Below, one piece after another: positions 25,201 to 34,200 of a stretch of 64,000 nucleotides of DNA. Both the position numbers and the translations under genes were made by a program. This DNA comes from an uncultured Clostridia bacterium. GTDB lineage: Bacteria > Bacillota > Clostridia > Oscillospirales > Oscillospiraceae. The notes below the pieces were generated by a model. It saw nothing but the letters and a program-made list of their open reading frames with translations. It had not been told where the DNA came from and searched no databases. The DNA lies in the NCBI GenBank assembly GCA_947170435.1, contig CAMVTO010000005.1, forward strand, positions 1 through 64,000, given 5' to 3'. Every line of letters begins with the position of its first letter. Position 1 is the stretch's first letter.

Positions 25201-28200
25201 TCTTCGCCGCCGTAACGGTGACATATGCCTTGCCGTCCGCCGGGACCTTCTTGATCGTCAGTACGCCGGTGGAGGCGTCTACGTCAATATAATCCTCGCT
25301 GCCTTTCTTCACGGCATAGCTGATCGCGCCGCCGTCCGTCGCGGGTTCGGTCACGCTGCCGCTGACAAGCTTGTCCGTATCGCCGAAGGTAGCGGTCACG
25401 TCTTCGGCAGTGATGGTCTGCTTCGGCTTAATCGATTCAAGAACCGTAAGCGTGCCGGCTTTGGTCTGAACGGTATAGTTCGGATTCACGCCCGGGGTCA
25501 CCGTGATGGGGACCGTGATGGGGTATTCGTCCGGGGCAACATAATTTTCATATGCGACAGTGTAGTTGAGCGTCTCACCCTTCACAATGCCGCCCTCAAT
25601 TATGTTGAGCGCCTGAAGAAGCCGCTCGGTGGGATCAATCTGCATCACTTCTCCGTCAGTGTTAATCACGATGTTGTCAATCGCGAAGAAGTCGCCGTTA
25701 GCGCCGCCGCCCATCTTTTCATACGACCAGGTAAAGGTATGATCACCTGCGGACAGAATGCAAGAGTAGGGTGTCCAGTCTTCGACGCCGCTCTTCAAAA
25801 AGCCTGTTTTGCTGTCCGCATTTTCGTCCTTCACTCTGTTGCCGTCCACATAGAAAAAGCAACGACCGTAGTCTGGCTCAGTTCCGTACTTGTAATCGAA
25901 AGTCAACGTGCCGGCCTTTTCCATAACAACATCGAGCTCCAGCTTGGAGGTGGTCTCCCATTCGCCCTCGTTTTCGCCCTCGTTTCCGCTCTTGGCATAG
26001 GTCCTGCCGTCCTCGGTGACTTCCTTCCACGGATAAGCCTCGTCATTCTTAAAGTGCAGATCTGCGATCAGGCCGTTGAAGACGCTGGGGGGCGCGAATG
26101 ACAAGTTATCCAGCGCGAAGAAGTCGCCGTTTTGATCGCTGCCGCTGTCCTTTTCATACCTCCATGTGAGGGTATGATTGCCTGCGGACAGATCGTAGGA
26201 GACGTTCTGCCAGTCCTTGCTTCCGCTTACTTTAAACCTTCGATCGCCGTCAAGCTCGAAATAGCACTCATCATAATACTCCTCGGTTCCGCACTTATAG
26301 TCGAAGTACAGTTTGCCTGCCTTCTCCAGCGTGACGTTGAGCGTCAGGGTGGATTCGGTATTGCCATGGCCGCCGTTTCCGGACTTGACATAGGTCCTGC
26401 CGCCCTCGGTGACTTCCTTCCACGGATAAGCGGCGTCATTCGCAAAGCGCGAGTCTGAGAGCAAGAAGTCAACCGGCAAGGTTTTTTCCTCGGACACCTC
26501 CTGTGTCACAGCGCCCTCGGTCGTGATAACGACGTTGTCCAGCGCGAAGAAGTCGCCGTTTCGATCGGCGCTGCTGTCCTTTTTATACCACCATGTGAGG
26601 GTATGATCGCCTGCGGACAGATTGTAGGAGACGTTTTGCCAGTCCTTGCTTCCGCTTACTTCAAACTTTTGACCGTTGTCAAGCTTGAAATAGCACTTAT
26701 CACAATCCTCCTCGGTTCCGTACTTATAGTCGAAGGACAATTTGCCTGCCTTCTCCAGCTTGACCTTGAGTGTCAGGGTGGAGGTTGACGATCTCTGGCC
26801 GCCGTTTCCGGACTTGGCGTAAACCCTGTCGCCCTCGGTGGCGGCCTTCCACGGATAGTTAGGATCATTCTCGAAGTAGAGCTTTTCACCCACGCTATCA
26901 TAGGATACCGTGAAGATGGGCTCCGCTCCTTCATCATTCATCTGCTGATCGTCTGCGATGATGATGACCGGTCTGGATGTGATACGGAATTCGCCCACGC
27001 TGATAGTCCGGTCATACAGCGATACGCTGGCGGTATAGGTTCCGACATTTTTCGCCTCGGAAACCTCTTCGCCGCCGCGGTAGAAGGTGACTGTCGGCAA
27101 GGTCAAGCCGTTTTCTTCGGCCCATCCGTCGGAGCAGGTGTAGGGTTGGGCGTTCTTGCCGTCATACATCTTGTTCACCGGTAAGACACGAAGCGTCTGG
27201 GTGCCAACGGGGCAGCCCGGAACACCGCAGGCCTGGGTGAAAAGTTTGGTGCTCGCGTCGTAGGTCAGGTTCCACTGATGGACATGCTTCCACTGGGCAT
27301 AGAAGGTCATGTTCCCGGTGACGGTGAAGCTATCTCCCGCTTGATAAGCGTCGCCGGTGCCGCCGGGCTTGGTGTTCCATCCGTCGAATACGAGATTCGA
27401 CCTGGAGAATCCTTCACTGTTCGGAAGGGTCAGCTGGACACCGTGGTAAATGGTGCCGCCCTCGGGAGCCGTACCCGTTCCGCCGTTCAGGTCGTAGCTC
27501 ACGGTGTAGGACGAGTTCAGTTCTGAGTGGGCGTTGCCGTCCACGATAAGATCATACACCACATGGGCTGTAGCGCTGTGCTCTCCTTCTCCGAGGGTGA
27601 ACTCCGCCCAGTACTTGCCGATGCCATAAGGAACTCCAGACAGAGCCTCGCCGGTCTTTTCGGTTCCATCTTCATTTGCCACATAGTAGCGGATCACCGG
27701 CGTTCCGAGCACGTCTGTCGCACCGGTAATCGTCGCGTTCGGATTTCCGGCTGTCTGACCGTCGCGCTCAGGCTTAACGATAGTAAGCGTAGCCGTGCGG
27801 TCCTGCTCTTCAAGCGGACAGTCATCCGCTACGGTGCTGACGCACGATGCGGAGATCGTATAGCCGTCATTCGTGACCGCATACTCGAAGACGTGCTGGT
27901 GGGCAGTGTACTGCGCATGTATTGTGCTGTCCTCTGTGAAGGTGGATTCTTCTGTTACCAGCGCTCCGCCTGTTGCGCTCGTGTACCAGCCGCGGAAGAA
28001 CAGAGGCTCTGCGTTCGTCGGCGGGGTGGGTTGGCCTTCCGGAAGCGTGATGTGACCGTAGATGTCGGTCATGACCGATTCAAATCCACCCGTGCCGCCG
28101 TTCACGTCAAAGCTCACCTTGTAGGAGTAGCGAATCTCCACTTCCGCAGGTGTTTTATTGCCCACGTCCTCAGCAGTGAAAACGGCGGTCATTGTGACTT

Positions 28201-31200
28201 GTTGCTCTCCGTCGAGCACAAAGTCCATATCCTCCATTTCCTCCGTATTCTGAAGGTACTTGTACGCAATAACCTCTTTGTTGCTGTCAAGCAGAACTGC
28301 GATAGGTACGTTGAACGTCTGCTCCTGCATGGAGTTGTTGCGGAAGTCTGCGTAAACGGTATAATAAGTGGTCCCGGTCTGACCGTCGGTATTCACCTCA
28401 AGCGTGGTGCCCGTGGTCAGCTTCTCGCCGTTGTTTCTGGCCAGAGGGCCGGTGAAGGAAAGGAAGTTGTCGTTGTTGTAGGCGTTTGGTTCGTCAGAGA
28501 TCGTCGGTGCAGCATCGCTTCCCGGAGCGACCGGATTTTCTATCCACGCGTGAGCATACACCGTCAGTCCCTCGTCGGGGATCTCCCATCTAACGAGCCT
28601 AACAATGTCGGTGACATTGAGCGTCTGGACGGTGGTGTAGGTGCCGGCGTCGATATCCGCAAGATCATCGTCGCCGGAAATGGAAATCGCATCGCCGATC
28701 CTGCTCTTGTGCAGGGCATCCTTATAGAACGCCAGCTTGACGGTCTTGCCGCTGCCCGCGAGCGGAATGGTGGAACCGTTCGTCAGCATGACCTGAATAT
28801 CACGCTGTCCGTCGTGCTCCTGCAGGAGCTTGATGCCGGAGATGCCCACATCTGGACGGTTCAGCGCCAGCGTGCCGCCGCCAAGATTCGTGTCGCCGCT
28901 CTTGACCGTGTACGGCGCGTCGGAGACCGCGCCCGCCGGAAGATCGTAGTACATGATCAGGGTGGCGGACTGGTTCGGAAGCAGGTTCAGGCCGGAGAAG
29001 GTCTTTTCGCTCTTGTCATTGCCCTCGTCAACCGTCGCCGTAACTTCGCTGAGCACGCCGGTACCTGTGTTGGTCACGGTGAACTGCACCGGCGTGGTGA
29101 GTCCGGGGACCACCTCGGAGATATCGATATCCGCAGTCACGTCCGCCGCCATCTCCGGGAAGGTGCCGGTAGCGAGCTTCAGAGAAGAGATCGCCGTGCC
29201 GCCGAGGATATTCAGATTCTTCGGGCTGTCAGAGTTGCTGGTAACGGTATTGTTCGCCGCCGCATCGAGGTCGATTGAATCATATCTGTTGATTCCCGCG
29301 ATGTTGTCGTAGTCGCTGCCGAGGATGATCGCGTGGATCGCGCCGTCTGCGTCGGTATAGGCGTCAAAGTGATCGATCGTATAGTTTTTCGTCGTCTCTG
29401 CAATGTCCGTGGGCGCGGTAAGGCCGGTCACGCTGTCCTCCTCGAAGAAGCGAACCGCGTTCAGTTCATACTTGCCCGCGTCCTCCGCCTCGTCGCTGTT
29501 CTTGCGCTGCGACCAGACAATGGAAACATTCGTCAGAGCCGTATTCTTGGCAGGCGCAGAGAAATGGAAGTCGGAGCCGACGTCCGAGGAGCCGCCGATG
29601 CTCTCCGGGAAGTCGATGTCGTAGCTGCCGTTTGCGTTGATGCGCGCCAGACGAATGTCGTGGGCAACGACTGCTTTCTGCGTAGGATTGCCCTCTGCGT
29701 CATACTCAACAGTCGTTCCCTCGCCCGCGTCGTGCTCGGAGTACCAGCCGAGGACAAAGTAGCCATCGTTCACATTGTCCGTATTATCCGCATCATTGAC
29801 CGCCGTCACCTGCGCGTTGGTATCGGTGAAGCTGTCGTTGGTCAGGCGTCCGGTGGTGACAATGTCGCCGTCCGCCTTGATCACCGTGTAGAAGGTCTCG
29901 GTGGTGGTCACGTCATCACCGGTGCGGACGGTATAGACAAGGATCGCCGTGCCGTCAGAGAGCATCGCGGAGTCGATGGCGTTGACCGTGCCCGCATTGC
30001 CGTTGTAGGCAACCTGCGCCGGGCTCCACTGCGAGCCGTCATAGACGCTGTAGTTGATGTTGTTCTCCACGTCAAACATGCCGGTAATATCCTGAGGATT
30101 TGTGTCCTCAGGCATCTCAGACGCGTTCATGCTGCGCCACGCGACGATGGCCATATTGTCATAGCTTGCCACGGTGGGCGACATATCCGCTATGGTGTTA
30201 TTCGTGAGGCGCGTCGTCGTCCACGCAGCTTCATTATCTGTGCCGCGGTAAGAGCTGACGTAGACTTCGGTCGCGTTGAACATCATCCCGAGGTCGCTTT
30301 GGGCGAAACCGACGCTCTTTTCTGTCTGCGGCATTTCTACCTGCTTGACCCATGCGGCAAAGGCGTTTTCCTTCGTGCCGCTGGCGACCACGTCGAGGTC
30401 AGCGAGGACGTTATCCTCGGAAACATCAACGCGCGCATTGTCGTCATAGCCCGTGCCGTTCTTGACGGCATAACTCACAACGCTTTGCACATCGTTCGCG
30501 TTGTTGTTATCGGAAACATAGAGGAACATCTCGCCATCGTCGGTGAACGCCGGGTGAGAGTAGGGATAGGCGTTGGTCTGAACATTGTTGATCGCGTTTG
30601 TGGCAGACCCCGCCGCCTTAAGCAGACGTCTGCTGCTCGCAGCGCCGCCTGTCCACGCTCTCTCCGCCATATCCAGATAGTCGCGGCTTTCCAGCTCGGC
30701 GTCGCCCTCGATGGCGACCATCGTGCTGCCGTCCGCAAACAGATACATGGTGTAAGCTCTGCCGCTCCTTGTTGTGCCAAAGAGTTGACCAAAGCCCTGG
30801 TCGGTCCAGTACTGCTTGATCTGGTCGTAATTGCTCCACTTCTTTGTCCAGTTGAAGCCGGTGGAAGCGAGGTTTTTGCTGTAGGAGATAAACAGGAGCT
30901 TGACCTTCATCTTGATGCCGATCTCACCGGAAATGGTGAGCTTCGTGCCGGTGCTGACGCTTTCGTTGCTGGGAGTCAGGAGCAGGAAGTTCACATCCGC
31001 GCCGATCCTGCCGTAGATTCCGAGCTGCAGGGCCACCAGGGACATGTCAAAGCCGAGTCCGGCAAACGCCTCGATGGAAACGCCCAGCGCTGCGTCAAGA
31101 AGCATGGCGCGCACAGTGTCCTTGCTGCCGAACGCCACCTCAAGATCGGCGGTGAAGCCGACCTCGAAGGAGATGAACGCGGGGACCGGGCCGCACATGA

Positions 31201-34200
31201 AGTTCTGGCCCCACTCATACTTGCCCGCGACGTTGGTGCCCACGTTGCCGCCACGGAAGGAGATGTCCCAGTTGCCGTCTGCGATTCCGATATGCGCTTC
31301 CAGGATAATCGTTCCGTAGAAATTGAAGGTGATCGAGCCTTCGCCGTCAGACTCGCTTTGGTTATCATCCTCCTTGCCCATTTCCTCAAGTTCTTTCTGG
31401 AACTTGTCCATGTCCTCGGCAAGATCGTCGGTGTTGAAGTTGACAGAAACACCGTCGTCATCGCCGTCCGACCGCTGATTGGCGCCGACAAAGGCAATGA
31501 TACGGAAGGTCGCCGGGTCTTGGGTGGGCAGTATCATCAGATTGATGAGGTTGTCTCCGCCGTGACCGCTGAGGTTTCCAAGGAAGACGAAGCCCTTGCG
31601 GATCATGTCGTTGACGTTGATTCCCTTGAAGATCGCGCCGATGTCGGTGGTCTCCCTCAGGTTTTCCCGTACCTCGGCGCCGATCTCTTTAGCGCCGTTG
31701 CCGGGCTGTGACAGATCCTTCTGGTGGGAAAGGTTGGAGACCCCGAAGGGCATATTGATCGATTTGACCGTCAGGCCGCCGCGGGTAAAGACCGCCTTGA
31801 TGCGGGCGGTGGGGGCGGGCGTTTCACCCTCGTCTGTGATGCCGTCGGACGTCAGATCAGCGTCTGTCATCGTGTAGACGCTGCGCAGCATCGGGACTGC
31901 TGAGAACGGGAAGACGAACAGCGTCGTCGAGTCATTCAGATCACTCAGTTTTGTGATCTGCTTCGCAGACCCGGAAGCTTCAGTCTGTCCGCGCAGCTTC
32001 ACGTCGCCCGCTGTGTAGAGCGCACCCGTCACGACTTTCTCGCCTCCATAGGTCGAATAGCCGTGATTTTGTTCGATCGCCTCGCCCTCGACGACGGTCT
32101 CGCCCAACAGTGCGTATTCCGTGCGCAGCACTGCTTTGCTGAAGCGTTTGGAAATACCGATGTTCTCGGTAGAATCGATCACACTCCGTGTATAACCTGT
32201 CGGAGTCGCTCCGTCCAGGAATTGCTGATAGTCCTGACGGATAATCGCGGGGACCTTGTCGCTTCCGCTGATGGCGCGGAGATTCACGATGGATTCGGCA
32301 GGATCGTTTGACGCCGGATCGACGATCACATACCCGGGCAGGTAGTTGTCCTCAAAACGGTACTCAAAGACGTACCGCAGATCGCCCGTACTGGGGAACT
32401 GCGTGGGGTCAAACCACACGGTCGCCTTGCCGTTCGTAACATTAACATTCGCATCCTCGCGAAGATGCTGCTCGACCGAGTTCTTCAAGGTACGGATGCC
32501 CGCGTTGGGACAGTACTCGTCATTCGCATAAACACCGCCGCGCAGAGTCACGTTGCCAGAGTAGGGCTTACCGTCCGGCTTAAGGAAGGTCAGCGTCTGG
32601 CTCGAAATCGGGCGCAGCGCCAGATAATTGCACGGATAGACCTCAAGCTTGACAACGTCTTTTTCGCCGCTGGTCAGATACCGCTTCATAATGGTGCCGA
32701 CATAGATCTCACCGCCGGCGTTTGCAATCGCAAAGACATCACTGGCGATCCCATTGGGCTCGTAGAGTGCAAGCTCGCCCTGCGCGTTGGTTGTGACGGT
32801 GTGCTTTTTCTCCTTGCCGTCGGTATAGGTCAGGCTGACTTCGGCTTTCGGGCTGAAGCGGAACAGATAGAGCTTGTCCTTCAGCGTATTGACGGTCACG
32901 TTAACGCTCGTTTGCGTGTTTGTGCGGGCATGGGTTGCGGTTACGGTAACGGATTTGTTATCGGTACCGACCATCAATATATCCGCTGTGGGAATGTAGT
33001 AAGTAAAGCCGTCGTTGCGAGTATCCGCATAGGGGCCATTGAGCGCATGGTACAGCGCGAGCGCGTTGCTTGTCTTGTTGCCCTCCTTAGCGTCCCACTG
33101 CAATCTATCCGAGATGATTCCTAACGTGCCGCTGCCGTAGTCGGCGGAAATCAGCTCTTGCAGGTTGACGTCGTTGCGGAAATCGTCAAAGCTATAACCG
33201 TCCTGTCCAATCTTTTCTATTAGTTGCTCAATTGTATCGCTGTTATCCAGCGTGATCGAGGTGACAGGCTGCTCCGGCGCAACGCCGCCGGTTTTGCCGC
33301 CGACCTCGCCATAGGGGACATCCTTCACGACCAGCTTGATGGGATTCCCGCTGTACACCGTCAGCAGCATGGAGTCCGTGCTCCACGGGTCTTCGTCGGT
33401 GTTGCGGGCATAGACGGTGATGGTATACGCCTTCTTCGTGCCCTCAAACTCAGGAGCGAACGGGATGCTTCCTCCTGAAACCGGCGTCATTTCACTGACA
33501 TCCTCGCCGGAGGGCTGTATGGTGTACATCACCTGAACGTCAGCCGCCTTGGAATCCACCGTGTACGCAATCGCGGGAATGCTGTCGATTACCGCGGAAT
33601 AGCTCGTAAGCGGATTCAGCTTGATCGACGCGGGAGCATTCTTCACCTTCAGATACGCCGTGACAGAGAACGGCGTGACTGTCGTTCCGTCTATGAACTC
33701 GGTGCTGATCGTCACCGCGTAAGCTCCCGCTTGCGTAAGCGCCGTTCCGGGGACCTTGATACTTGTCACGGGATTACTTGGGCTGCTGACAAATTCGCCC
33801 CAGTCGCTCACTTCCAGCGGCGTGGCGGTATCTGGTACCGGTTGACCGATTTGGCTCTCTTCAATCCTATAGAGCTTGGCATGGAACGTGGTCTGCGGGA
33901 CTCGATTGCGCGTCTGGATATTAGACGCAAAGAAGATCTCTGTATCCCGGTCCGTCAGGGTCTCCCTCACTTGGGAAGAGGTCGGAATCATCAGGTACGG
34001 ATCCGTCCCTTCTCTTGTGATGACCGAAGGGAAGGCCACGTCATAACTCACTCCGTTGTTTGCCGATACAGCGTCGTTTATTGCCACGCAGCCTATTTTG
34101 AACCGTGTCTCCGTGGCACTTATCGGTGTGAGCACGACTTCTCCCGCAGCGTTCCGCTCATACCTTAAGGCGCTGTTTTCTGCGAAGGAGGAAAAATCAA

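Noticed and set aside
20219-26101. An open frame of 1,960 codons on the plus strand, opposite the giant gene
   Set aside because: It is antisense to a clearly coding, repetitive GC-rich gene. Its product is a His/Arg/Val-rich string with no domains, and it has no ribosome site or promoter. Such shadows are expected opposite biased codons.
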